A program made the position numbers and the translations under genes. From Verrucomicrobiia bacterium (lineage in GTDB: Bacteria; Verrucomicrobiota; Verrucomicrobiia; Limisphaerales; Pedosphaeraceae), in assembly GCA_036268055.1 (NCBI GenBank), contig DATAUW010000023.1, forward strand, positions 1 through 50,631: DNA of 50,631 nucleotides. The letters run 5' to 3'. The notes under the pieces are model-generated. The model made no database searches. It was not told the DNA's origin and saw only the letters and a program-made list of their open reading frames with translations. Shown piece after piece: positions 8,551 through 17,050 of the stretch. Each line of letters begins with the position of its first letter. Within the stretch, counting starts at the first letter, position 1.

Positions 8551-9981
8551 ATGCTCAAATCTCCGGCGATGGCTATTCTTCTGGCGCTCGGCATTGCGGG
8601 ATGTTCGTCGGATAATCACGCATCGGAGGCGAGCAAGAAAAAGTCCACCCCGAAGCCTTCGACCAACTCCATCGCCGCAGTTACTAATACCGCGCCGGAA
8701 TTTTTGCTGCACTCGTTTAAAAAAATCCAGATCTCCGATAAGTTCTGGAGCGAAGGCGCAAACTTCGGTGACTTCAATCGCGATGGCCAGATGGACATTG
8801 TCTCCGGCCCGTTTTGGTACGAAGGCCCGGATTTCAAAAAGCGCCACGAATATTATCCCGCCACTAAAACTTTCACGCGCACGAAAAGCGATGGCACGAC
8901 GGAAACCATTCCCGGCTTTGAAGGCGCGCTCGGCACGAAGAACACTTACTCGGACAATTTTTTCGCGTTCGTCTATGATTTCAACGGCGATGGCTGGCCG
9001 GACATTTTAATTTATAATTTTCCCGGGCTCGACGCGTCGTGGTACGAAAATCCCAAGGGCACGGACGGCCCGTGGCAGCGGCACATGATTTTTAACCAGG
9101 TGGACAACGAATCGCCGGCGTTCACGGACATCAATGGCGATGGCAAGCCGGACATCGTTTGCAATTCCGGTGGTTATTTTGGCTACGCGACCGCTGATTG
9201 GGAACATCCCGAGAAGCCGTGGAAGTTTCATCCGATCACGCCGAGCGGCGGCTGGCAAAAATTCACCCACGGCCTCGGTGTCGGCGACGTCAATGGCGAT
9301 GGCCGCATGGATTTGCTTGAGAAGGACGGCTGGTGGGAACAGCCGGCGTCGCTCGCGAACGATCCAGTGTGGAAATTTCATCCGTTCCCCTTCGCGCCCG
9401 AACGGGGCGGCTCGCAGATGTATGTCTATGACGTGAATGGCGACGGCAAAAACGATGTCATCACCGCAATCGCCGCGCACGGTTATGGCCTCGCGTGGTT
9501 CGAGCAAACCAACACGGCGGACGGCGGCATCACCTTCATCAAGCACGTGATTCTGCCCGAACAGACCACGAAAGAACGCCCGCCGCCGGGTCGTTATGGC
9601 GTGCAATTTTCCCAGCTTCATTCCGTCGCGCTGGCGGATGTGGATGGCGACGGGCTCATGGACATCATCACCGGCAAACGCTTTTGGGCGCATGGCCACA
9701 ACGGCCCCGATCCGGATTCCGACGGGCCCGCGGTGCTTTATTGGTTCAAGCTCACGCGTCCCGCGAAAGGCCGCGCGGAATTTGTGCCGCACATGATTGA
9801 TAATTATTCGGGCGTGGGCACGCAGGTCGTCGCGGGCAACATCAGCAACTCGAAATATCCCGACATCGTCGTCGGCAACAAACGCGGCACGTTCGTATTT
9901 TTGCATCAGACCAAAGCGGTGAGCAAAATGCAGTGGGATGCTGCGCAACCGAAAGCCGCCAGTTCCGCGCCTATGCAATAA
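8551..9981 (+). CDS. VCBS/FG-GAP repeat lipoprotein
   Basis: A predicted exported lipoprotein of 476 residues. From the ATG at 8551 a short signal peptide ends in the lipobox IAGC (Cys 18). A TTG 21 bases upstream (8530) is an alternative start but adds a non-signal-like leader. After a Lys/Ser/Pro/Thr linker the body contains six calcium-loop motifs of the D.N.DG..D type: DFNRDGQMD, DFNGDGWPD, DINGDGKPD, DVNGDGRMD, DVNGDGKND and DVDGDGLMD. These are diagnostic for FG-GAP/VCBS beta-propeller blades, each followed by a W or F-rich strand. Such proteins are abundant in Planctomycetes and Verrucomicrobia; ligands are generally unknown. The heme-binding/DUF1080 gene lies just downstream, so the two may act together on the outer surface, perhaps in carbohydrate breakdown (inference). 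Confidence 0.88.
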   Translation: MLKSPAMAILLALGIAGCSSDNHASEASKKKSTPKPSTNSIAAVTNTAPEFLLHSFKKIQISDKFWSEGANFGDFNRDGQMDIVSGPFWYEGPDFKKRHEYYPATKTFTRTKSDGTTETIPGFEGALGTKNTYSDNFFAFVYDFNGDGWPDILIYNFPGLDASWYENPKGTDGPWQRHMIFNQVDNESPAFTDINGDGKPDIVCNSGGYFGYATADWEHPEKPWKFHPITPSGGWQKFTHGLGVGDVNGDGRMDLLEKDGWWEQPASLANDPVWKFHPFPFAPERGGSQMYVYDVNGDGKNDVITAIAAHGYGLAWFEQTNTADGGITFIKHVILPEQTTKERPPPGRYGVQFSQLHSVALADVDGDGLMDIITGKRFWAHGHNGPDPDSDGPAVLYWFKLTRPAKGRAEFVPHMIDNYSGVGTQVVAGNISNSKYPDIVVGNKRGTFVFLHQTKAVSKMQWDAAQPKAASSAPMQ

Positions 9982-10019
9982 AAATGAAACGTATTTCAAA
10001 ACCACCATGCGCTTCTTCT

Positions 10020-10049
10020 CCCTCTCCCCGCGACAACGCGGGGAGAGGG
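10020..10049. repeat. Perfect GC-rich hairpin repeat
   Basis: CCCTCTCCCCGCG, loop ACAA, CGCGGGGAGAGGG: a perfect 13-bp stem, followed by TTGGGGTGAGGG. It belongs to the widespread GGGGAGAGGG...GGGTGAGGG intergenic palindrome seen in many bacterial genomes (general knowledge). It sits between the lipoprotein gene and the next start. An open frame reads through it, but the encoded LSPRQRGERVGVRG-type peptide is the typical repeat artefact. Confidence 0.8.
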
Positions 10050-10186
10050 TTGGGGTGAGGGGCTGTTTATCTCGAAAAGCCGCTGGTTCGGCGCTCCTGG
10101 GGCGCCGCTGTTGTTGGAGGGTAGTGGCGAATATTAAGCGAGGCGGCGCGTCAGTAAATGCAGACAAACCCGTTCGATTTTTCAAT

Positions 10187-13100
10187 ATGAAATTAGCGCA
10201 TAGAATTATTTTGCTGGCCGTGGCATCGCTTCCCTTCGTCATGAACGCCAGCCTCGCTCAAGAGATGCCGCCGCCGGACGTGATCAAGTTCGCCGGACTT
10301 TCGCCGGAAGATGCCGCGAAGGAAATGACGTTGCCGCCGGGATTCAAAGCCATTTTATTCGCCGGCGAACCAGATGTGATGCAGCCGATTTCATTTGCGA
10401 TTGATGATCGCGGGCGGATCTGGGTGGCGGAAGGTTATACTTATCCGAAGCGCGCGCCGGAAGGGCAGGGCAAGGATCGCATCGTGGTTTTTGAAGATAC
10501 GAATGGCGACGGCAAGTTCGACCGCCGCACGGTGTTCATCGAGGGATTGAATTTGGTCAGCGGCATGGAGGTGGGTTTCGGCGGTGTGTGGGTCGGCGCC
10601 GCGCCGTATTTCATGTTCATTCCGATGCAGGATGGCGACATGCCGAAGCCGAGCGGGCCGCCGCAAATTTTGCTCGATGGCTGGGGTTACCAGGACACGC
10701 ACGAGACGTTGAACACGTTTAAGTGGGGCCCGGACGGCTGGCTGTATGGCTGCCACGGAGTTTTCACAGTGTCAAAAGTCGGCAAGCCTGGCACGCCGGA
10801 AAATGAACGCACCACTGTGACGGCGGGCGTGTGGCGTTATCATCCGACGCGACACACGTTTGAATATTTTGCCGAAGGCACGAGCAATCCTTGGGGAATT
10901 GATTTCGATGAAAATGGCCAATGCTTTACCGAGGCCTGCGTGATTCCACATTTGTGGCACATGATTGAAGGCGGCCGCTACATGCGCCAGGGTGGCCAGC
11001 ATGTGAACCCTTATATTTTCGACGACATCAAAACCATCGCCGACCACTTGCATTACGCGGGCAACCAGGGGCCGCACGCGGCGAACGGACGCTCGGCTTC
11101 GATGGGCGGTGGACACGCGCACGCGGGCCTGATGATCTATCAAGGCGGCGCGTGGCCGACAAATTACAACGGTCAGATTTTCATGAACAACGTCCACGGC
11201 GCGCGCATGAACATGGATATTCCCGAACGCCAGGGTTCCGGTTTCGTCGGCCATCACGGGAAAGATTTTATTCTCTACAATGATTCGTGGTCGCAGGTGC
11301 TCAACATGCAGTCGGACCAAAACGGCTCCATGTACATGATTGATTGGTACGATAAAAATCGCTGCCACAGCACGGACGTGAATGCGCATGACCGCTCGAA
11401 CGGGCGCATCTTCAAAGTCGTTTACGGCGATACAAAATGGACGCCGGTGGATTTGCAGAAAAAGTCGGATTACGAATTGGTCGCCATGCTGGGCGCGGGA
11501 AATGATTTTTACGCGCGGCACGCGAGCCGGATTTTGCAGGAGCGCGCCGCCGCCGGCACGCTGAGCGCACAAGCCAAAGAACGCCTTTTGGGACTTGTCA
11601 GTCCAGACGGAAGCACTGCCGACACCTTGGTTTCGGCGACTTACGGCATCGCATCAAAAGACACTTATGAACTGCGCGCGTTGTGGACTTTCCATGACAT
11701 CGGCGCGTTGACGGAAGACCTCGCGTTGAAATTGTTGCGCAAGCCGAATGAATATATTCACGCCTGGACGATTCAATTTCTCGCGGAGGACAAAAATATT
11801 TCGGATGCGGTAATGAAAGAATTTGTTCGCCTGGCGCACGAGGACAAGTCGCCGGTGGTGCGGCTTTATCTGGCGTCCGCAATGCAGCGCGTTCCGGCGG
11901 CGCAGCGTTGGGATGTCGTCGAAGCGCTGGATGCGCACAGCGAAGACGCCAACGACCATAACCTGCCATATATGTATTGGTACGCGGCGGAGCCGTTGCC
12001 GACGGTGGATATTGTGCGTTCGTTGAAGCTGGCGGAGGCGTCGAAAATTCCGCGGATGTTGCAATTCACCGTGCGGCGCGTCGCCGCGATTGGCACGCCG
12101 CTCGCGTTTGGCTCGATCACAGAAAGTCTGGGGCGCGTCAGCGAAGATTCGCAGCGGCTGGATATTTTGAATGGCTTGAGCACAGCGTTGAATGGCCGCC
12201 GCAAGGCCGACATGCCGGAAGGCTGGTACGCGGTCGAAACCAAAATGAACGCGAGCGCAAATGCCGACGTGCGGGCGCAGGCAGAGGCGTTGTCGCTGGT
12301 GTTCGGCAGCCCGAACGCGCTGGCTTCGTTGCGCAAAACGGTGATGGACGGAACGGCTAAACCGAATGCGCGGCGCACAGCGGTGGCTTCGCTGTTGTCG
12401 GTGCATGACCCGGAATTGCCGGGATTGTTGCTGCAACTTTTGTCCAATCCCGAGCTTCAAGAATCAGCGTTGCGCGGGCTCGCGGCTTATGACGATGCGA
12501 AAACTCCCGGCGCGATTCTCGCGATTTATTCCACGCTGCCGCCGCCGCACAAACGCGATGCTTTGAATACGCTGGCATCGCGAATTGATTTTGCGAAACC
12601 GTTGCTCGATGCCATCGCGGCAGGCTCGGTGCCGCCCAAGGATTTGACGGCGGACGTGGTGCGGCAGTTGCGCGGATTGAAGAACACGGAAGTGGAGGCG
12701 GCAATTTTAAAATTGTGGGGCGTTTCGCGCGACAGTTCGGCGGACAAAAAAGCGGAGATCGCGAAATACAAAGGTATCTATTGGGCGGGCGGTTCGGTGC
12801 CGGGCGATGGCCCGCGCGGGCGGTTGGTTTTTTCGCGCACCTGCCAGCAATGCCACACGCTCTTCGGCACGGGCGGACACGTCGGGCCCGACCTCACCGG
12901 TTCGGCGCGCGCGGATTTGGATTATATCGTGTTGAACATCGTGGATCCGAACGCCGTGATCCCGAATGATTATCGCGCGTCCATTCTCGAGACGAAGGAT
13001 GGTCGCAGCATCACGGGCATCGTGACCAAGCAAGACGATCACGCGCTCACGGTCGTCACCGCCAACGAAACTCTGGTGCTGCCGCGCAACGAAATCACTT

Positions 13101-13792
13101 CGCAAACGCTCAGCCCGCTCTCGATGATGCCGGAAGGTCTGTTGCAATCACTCAGCGATCAGGAAGTGCGCGACTTGCTTTATTATTTGGGCCGGCCGGG
13201 GCAGGTTCCGTTTCCAACCGTAAGCGAGATTCCCGCGAACGCCGCGGATTTTTTCAACGATAAGGATTTGTCCGCATGGGATGGTGATACGAATTTGTGG
13301 CGCGTTGAGAATGGAGAAATCGTGGGCAGCACGAAGACGGGCTTGAAGCACAATGAATTTTTGAAGAGCCGCATGGAGTTGGAAAATTTCCGGCTGAGGT
13401 TGAAAGTGAAACTCACACCGAACAGCGAGAACAGCGGCGTGCAGTTTCACAGCGAGCGCAGCGGCGATTACAAAATGAAAGGTCCGCAGGCGGACATCGG
13501 TTTGGGTTGGTGGGGAAAATTATACGAGGAGAATGGCCGCGCGATCCTTTCCAACCAACCCGGCGATGCGTTCGTCAATACGAACGAGTGGAACACTTAT
13601 GAAATCCTCGCCGTGGACGGCAAGGTTCGCACGGCGCTCAATGGCCACCTATGCGTGGACATGGACGATGCACAAATCGCGCGCCGCGGTATCACGGGTT
13701 TGCAGATGCACGCGGGCGGCCCGATGGAAGTGCGGTTTAAGGAACTGAAACTGGAGTTGAATCCGAAGTTTGAAATGATGACGGTGAAGTGA
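10187..13792 (+). CDS. PVC-type heme-binding CxxCH protein with C-terminal DUF1080 domain
   Basis: An exported 1,201-residue multidomain protein. The ATG at 10187 gives a proper signal peptide (MKLAHRIILLAVASLP, then ASLAQ). Longer in-frame starts read through the hairpin repeat at 10020 and are rejected. Order of domains: (1) beta-propeller of the PVC 'membrane-bound dehydrogenase' type, about 30-430 (LPPGFKAILFAGEP, DDRGRIWVAE, EDTNGDGKFD); (2) HEAT-like helical repeats, about 430-860; (3) a cytochrome c domain with CQQCH at 886-890 and a candidate axial Met in PLSMMPEG; (4) a DUF1080 / 3-keto-disaccharide hydrolase-like jelly roll, about 1015-1195 (NDKDLSAWDG, NSGVQFHSER, WNTYEI). The combination suggests periplasmic oxidation and cleavage of sugars, the known theme for DUF1080, but no substrate can be inferred. 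A REP pair follows directly. Confidence 0.92.
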   Translation: MKLAHRIILLAVASLPFVMNASLAQEMPPPDVIKFAGLSPEDAAKEMTLPPGFKAILFAGEPDVMQPISFAIDDRGRIWVAEGYTYPKRAPEGQGKDRIVVFEDTNGDGKFDRRTVFIEGLNLVSGMEVGFGGVWVGAAPYFMFIPMQDGDMPKPSGPPQILLDGWGYQDTHETLNTFKWGPDGWLYGCHGVFTVSKVGKPGTPENERTTVTAGVWRYHPTRHTFEYFAEGTSNPWGIDFDENGQCFTEACVIPHLWHMIEGGRYMRQGGQHVNPYIFDDIKTIADHLHYAGNQGPHAANGRSASMGGGHAHAGLMIYQGGAWPTNYNGQIFMNNVHGARMNMDIPERQGSGFVGHHGKDFILYNDSWSQVLNMQSDQNGSMYMIDWYDKNRCHSTDVNAHDRSNGRIFKVVYGDTKWTPVDLQKKSDYELVAMLGAGNDFYARHASRILQERAAAGTLSAQAKERLLGLVSPDGSTADTLVSATYGIASKDTYELRALWTFHDIGALTEDLALKLLRKPNEYIHAWTIQFLAEDKNISDAVMKEFVRLAHEDKSPVVRLYLASAMQRVPAAQRWDVVEALDAHSEDANDHNLPYMYWYAAEPLPTVDIVRSLKLAEASKIPRMLQFTVRRVAAIGTPLAFGSITESLGRVSEDSQRLDILNGLSTALNGRRKADMPEGWYAVETKMNASANADVRAQAEALSLVFGSPNALASLRKTVMDGTAKPNARRTAVASLLSVHDPELPGLLLQLLSNPELQESALRGLAAYDDAKTPGAILAIYSTLPPPHKRDALNTLASRIDFAKPLLDAIAAGSVPPKDLTADVVRQLRGLKNTEVEAAILKLWGVSRDSSADKKAEIAKYKGIYWAGGSVPGDGPRGRLVFSRTCQQCHTLFGTGGHVGPDLTGSARADLDYIVLNIVDPNAVIPNDYRASILETKDGRSITGIVTKQDDHALTVVTANETLVLPRNEITSQTLSPLSMMPEGLLQSLSDQEVRDLLYYLGRPGQVPFPTVSEIPANAADFFNDKDLSAWDGDTNLWRVENGEIVGSTKTGLKHNEFLKSRMELENFRLRLKVKLTPNSENSGVQFHSERSGDYKMKGPQADIGLGWWGKLYEENGRAILSNQPGDAFVNTNEWNTYEILAVDGKVRTALNGHLCVDMDDAQIARRGITGLQMHAGGPMEVRFKELKLELNPKFEMMTVK

Positions 13793-13814
13793 TGTGGATG
13801 GTTTTCACTTTCAC

Positions 13815-13903
13815 GGGAGGGCGAGCGTACTCGCGAGCCCCATATCTATTGAGGGTTTGAAAACAATAATCCAGTTACGGCTCGCGAGTACGCTCGCCCT
13901 CCC
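13815..13903. repeat. REPIN-like inverted pair, 25-bp arms
   Basis: The left arm (13815-13839) begins GGGAGGGCGAGCG and ends CTCGCGAGCC. The right arm (13879-13903) is its perfect reverse complement, with a 39-base loop. Each arm has its own small hairpin (GCGAG-CGTA-CTCGC). It lies between two convergent genes, where it could also act as a bidirectional terminator. Relatives are at 16819-17042, 36871-36895 and 50276-50300. Confidence 0.88.
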
Positions 13904-13933
13904 ATTGACAAGTTTTCAATCAGTCCATTGTCA

Positions 13934-15430
13934 CTAGATACCGAAAACCTCTATCAGCGACGGGATGCTGGCGGCGGCGATGATGACGCCGGTCTGAATT
14001 TTTTTTCTACGGGAATTTAATTCTCCGCCGCGAAAATTGAAAAAAGACATGCAGCAAACCAAGGCAAACATCGAACACAGCCATTCTAATACCATCGTGC
14101 GCGTCAGGCCGTTTCGTGCGTCCCCTACGGGAAAATAATTCTTTAATAAAAATAATAAAAATGGCAGATAATAATTCAAAAGTCCCATCAAGGCGGCACA
14201 GGCGGTGATCAGCAGAAACGCAAAAATGATTGCTCGCATGGCGTTAAGCGAAATGGACGAGGCGAAAACGAACGCGCCGAACGCCAGCACATAAGCCATC
14301 GTGAACAGGGCGAAGTCGAGAAGGTCGGAGCTGTCGGATCCTTTGAGGCCGTGTTCCACGGCAAACCAAAGCACGGGTATTATCACTCCGAGCACAATTA
14401 GCGAGGCGATTGAAACACCCATTTTTACTAACCATTGTTTGAGTGGCGATATCGGAAGAGTCAGTTGCCAGCCGATGGTCCCCCAGTTGCGTTCTTCCGC
14501 CGTTGAAATCGCGCCAAGGAGGATGGGGAGCAAAACAATATATATGGCAGCGTCGGCGAATCGCAATGCGTTGGCCGTTTCCGATTTCGTAAGCCTCCAG
14601 TCAATTGTCCCGAAGACGAATATCACAAACGCCACAAATGCAACCAGGTAAACGGAGCGTTGGAGTTGAAGTTCTTTGCGGATGAGGCTGGCGAGTGGAC
14701 TGGTGTAGCTGGGGAGTAATTTCTTCAGCGGCTGGCTCAAGGCGGCTTCCCACGATTCCGGCAGCTTCACTTCCTGCGAGTGCGAATCAATCACTTGAAA
14801 ATTCATGAACACGCAATAGCCAAACCAACAGACCGTCGCGCAATAAATGGCGCCGGGAACGCCTATCGCCCAGCGGGGATGTTGCTGAAAAAAGTCCTGC
14901 AAGAACGGCACGTCAGGATGCGAGGTATATTGTGCCGCTCCCCAGCAGATAAAGAAAAAACCACCGGCTAAAGCGAGCGGCATCAGCACCATCAGCGCAG
15001 CGCCGCCGATGAGATTCTTGCTTATGAGCGGCATTAATGAGGCGGAACAAAAGGCGATCACAATCTCCGGTCCAAAAACACGAATCATTTCATGGAGGGT
15101 AACGATTTCCCCGCCGCGATATAAAAATTCCAAGCTAAGCATCGCGGCACCGGCAGCGAGGATCAACGCGACCCCCAGGACTAGCAGTTTCTCGAACCAA
15201 ACTTGCCGCCGTGAAACCGGTTGTGCCAGCAACAAGAGCAGGGTGCGGGAGTCTAGTTCACCGCCAAATGAACTGGCCGCCAGCAGACATGCGCAGCCCG
15301 CGAAGACGAGGTTAATAATCCCGACGGTGTCATTTCCCCGAAGCAGCCACGCGAGCGCCGCAGGCAAAAACACCGCGAGGCAAAAAGGGCCCCGCAACAA
15401 CCGCATTTCTTTTAAGGTTCGCGTGTTCAT
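13934..15430 (-). CDS. ABC-2 type transporter permease
   Basis: A 498-residue integral membrane protein with about twelve hydrophobic segments arranged as two similar halves. The N-terminal half has the ABC-2 pattern of a cytoplasmic segment SSFGGELDSRTLLLLLAQPV followed by SRRQVWFEKLLV. The second half repeats it as STAEERNWGTIGWQLTLPIS followed by LKQWLVKMGV. The protein therefore looks like a tandem permease in one chain. The start follows the ATPase stop by 6 bases and has GGAG upstream. It forms the membrane pore for the ATPase encoded immediately upstream in the GntR operon. The substrate is not evident; YtrA-type systems are linked to cell-envelope stress and antibiotic response in Firmicutes (family knowledge). 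Confidence 0.87.
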   Translation of the reverse strand: MNTRTLKEMRLLRGPFCLAVFLPAALAWLLRGNDTVGIINLVFAGCACLLAASSFGGELDSRTLLLLLAQPVSRRQVWFEKLLVLGVALILAAGAAMLSLEFLYRGGEIVTLHEMIRVFGPEIVIAFCSASLMPLISKNLIGGAALMVLMPLALAGGFFFICWGAAQYTSHPDVPFLQDFFQQHPRWAIGVPGAIYCATVCWFGYCVFMNFQVIDSHSQEVKLPESWEAALSQPLKKLLPSYTSPLASLIRKELQLQRSVYLVAFVAFVIFVFGTIDWRLTKSETANALRFADAAIYIVLLPILLGAISTAEERNWGTIGWQLTLPISPLKQWLVKMGVSIASLIVLGVIIPVLWFAVEHGLKGSDSSDLLDFALFTMAYVLAFGAFVFASSISLNAMRAIIFAFLLITACAALMGLLNYYLPFLLFLLKNYFPVGDARNGLTRTMVLEWLCSMFALVCCMSFFNFRGGELNSRRKKIQTGVIIAAASIPSLIEVFGI

Positions 15431-15436
15431 ATTCTC

Positions 15437-16324
15437 CTATTGCAAGGCGGCCACGAAAATTTCTTCGAGCGTGAGAGCCTCAGTGGTCACCGTTTCGGGG
15501 CGCAGGGCGTTGAGTTGCGCGAGGACTTTTTCGGATTCACCATTAACGATGAGTTCGACTTCGCGGCCTTCACGCCGCACGCGTTTTGCGCCGGGAAAAT
15601 CCGTGACGGCCGGCATGGCGGCAAAGCGCGCGCGGATTTTTTTGTAGCGCGAGCGCGCCTCGTCGGCGTTCAGCGACACCGTTTCACGGCCATTGTCTAT
15701 GATGGTAAAATCGTCAATCAACCCTTCAAACTCGGTGATCAAATGCGTGGAAACAAAAACGGTGCGGCTCGGATCAGCGGCTTGATACGCGCCGATGACG
15801 GTCTGGATGAATTCGCGCCGCACGATGGGATCGAGGCCGGAGGTCGGCTCGTCGAGAATCAGCAAATCGGGTTCGGGACAGACCGCGCCGATCAGGGCGA
15901 CCTGGGTCTTCTGGCCTTTGGACAATGAATTCGCTTTCTGTTTTTCGTCGAGGCGAAATTGGCCGAGAAGTTCGCGTTCAGTTTTTTTGTTCCAATGTTT
16001 GCGGAAGGACGCGAGATAATCCAGCGTGTCGCGCACGGTCATCCACGGGTAAAACGCGACGAAATCCGGGACGTAAGCGATGCGCGATTTGACGGCGACT
16101 TCATCCTTGCGCGGGTCGAGGCCGAAGACGCGCACGGAGCCGGACGAGGGTTGCAACAGATTCAACAGGCACTTGATGGTCGTGGTTTTGCCCGCGCCGT
16201 TGCGGCCGAAAAAGCCGTAGCATTTGCCGGGTTCGACGCGCAGGCTGAGGTCATTGACGGCATCCATCTTTCCGTATTTGCGGACGAGATGCTTGATTTC
16301 GATTGCGGGTGTTTCGGTGTTCAT
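15437..16324 (-). CDS. ABC transporter ATP-binding protein
   Basis: A 295-residue ATPase. Walker A GRNGAGKTT at 40-48, signature motif LSKGQ at 134-138 (Lys replaces the usual second Gly position, as is common in the YtrB/CcmA-like drug and envelope exporters), Walker B LLILDEP at 154-160 followed by the D-loop SGLD, and the H-loop His in STHL near 193. The C-terminal about 70 residues form the small regulatory extension typical of this branch. The start codon overlaps the stop of the GntR gene as ATGA, so translation is coupled to the regulator. It powers the permease encoded next. Confidence 0.93.
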   Translation of the reverse strand: MNTETPAIEIKHLVRKYGKMDAVNDLSLRVEPGKCYGFFGRNGAGKTTTIKCLLNLLQPSSGSVRVFGLDPRKDEVAVKSRIAYVPDFVAFYPWMTVRDTLDYLASFRKHWNKKTERELLGQFRLDEKQKANSLSKGQKTQVALIGAVCPEPDLLILDEPTSGLDPIVRREFIQTVIGAYQAADPSRTVFVSTHLITEFEGLIDDFTIIDNGRETVSLNADEARSRYKKIRARFAAMPAVTDFPGAKRVRREGREVELIVNGESEKVLAQLNALRPETVTTEALTLEEIFVAALQ

Positions 16325-16734
16325 AGGTTGCGGGCCTCGTCGTTGGACTTGTTTTGATCGGCAAAAGCTTTGAGACGTTCCTTTACCATCGCGAGAAAAT
16401 CGGCATCGCTGACTTGAAGGTTGTGGGCCTGGACAATGGCGGCATCAATGTCCGCGGCGAGAAGATTTTCGCGCACCTGCCGTTTGAACGGCGAGTTGCC
16501 TTCCGAAACAAAACAGCCCTTGCCCGCGATGGTTTCGATGATGCCCTGGCTTTCGAGTTCGGCGTAAGCCTTGGAGACGGTATTGCGGTTGATGCGCAAC
16601 TGTTCCGCCAGCGGACGGATCGAGGGCAGCGGTTCCCCCGGCCGCAATGCCCCCGAAGCCGTCGCGGACTTGATCTGGTCCACCACCTGGAGATAGACCG
16701 GTTTGCCGGACTTGTAGTTGAGTTGAATAACCAT
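16321..16734 (-). CDS. GntR-family regulator, YtrA subfamily
   Basis: A 137-residue repressor. The N-terminal winged-helix domain spans about 8-75: YLQVVDQIKSATASGALRPGEPLPSIRPLAEQ... with the GntR signature LRINRNTVSKAYAELESQGII and the wing AGKGCFVSE. The short C-terminal about 60-residue helical tail lacks an FCD/UTRA ligand domain, which is characteristic of YtrA-type regulators that sit in front of ABC transporters. It is the first gene of a three-gene minus-strand operon. A 24-base near-palindrome covers its own -10 region, which indicates autoregulation. Confidence 0.93.
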   Translation of the reverse strand: MVIQLNYKSGKPVYLQVVDQIKSATASGALRPGEPLPSIRPLAEQLRINRNTVSKAYAELESQGIIETIAGKGCFVSEGNSPFKRQVRENLLAADIDAAIVQAHNLQVSDADFLAMVKERLKAFADQNKSNDEARNL

Positions 16735-16754
16735 CGCTTGGCGTCTGTTGTTTT

Positions 16755-16794
16755 ACTGTCATAGGATACTAGGACAGTTTAAAGAAAAGGTCAA
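16755..16794 (-). promoter_or_regulatory. gntR-ABC operon promoter and operator
   Basis: On the minus strand TTGACC (16794-16789) and TAGTAT (16771-16766) are 17 bases apart, a credible sigma-70-type promoter. The plus-strand interval 16755-16778 reads ACTGTC at one end and GACAGT at the other and is palindromic in 20 of 24 positions. It covers the -10, so the YtrA-type repressor would block its own promoter. The link to this regulator is positional inference. Confidence 0.65.
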
Positions 16795-16818
16795 GAGGTT
16801 TTTTGAAAATACTTTTTT

Positions 16819-17042
16819 GGGAGGGCGAGCGTACTCGCGAGCCGTGACATTTTCGAGAGGCTAGACGAACATTACGGCTGAAAATGACAAGGCCGAGTTG
16901 CTGCTGGTACGTTTACTTTATCGGATATTCAAAGCCCGGCGGCGTCAAGTAACACCTTTTTTGCGGCACTTTGGAGAATAGATTGATCTGGAAGAAATAA
17001 AGCCATGATCATGTCACGGCTCGCGAGTACGCTCGCCCTCCC
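16819..17042. repeat. REPIN/MITE-like element, perfect 32-bp terminal inverted repeats
   Basis: The left end (16819-16850) begins GGGAGGGCGAGCG and ends GCCGTGACAT. The right end (17011-17042) is its perfect reverse complement. The 224-base element holds about 160 bases of internal sequence with no open frame. It belongs to the family at 13815 but with longer arms and a much longer interior, as in a non-autonomous mobile element. It sits between purF and gntR, both on the minus strand. No transposase is encoded in the window. Confidence 0.88.
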
Positions 17043-17050
17043 TTTTTAAG

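Noticed and set aside
9938-10186. N-terminal 83-residue extension of the heme-binding protein
   Set aside because: It overlaps the lipoprotein gene and reads through the 13-bp hairpin repeat; a clean signal peptide begins at 10187.
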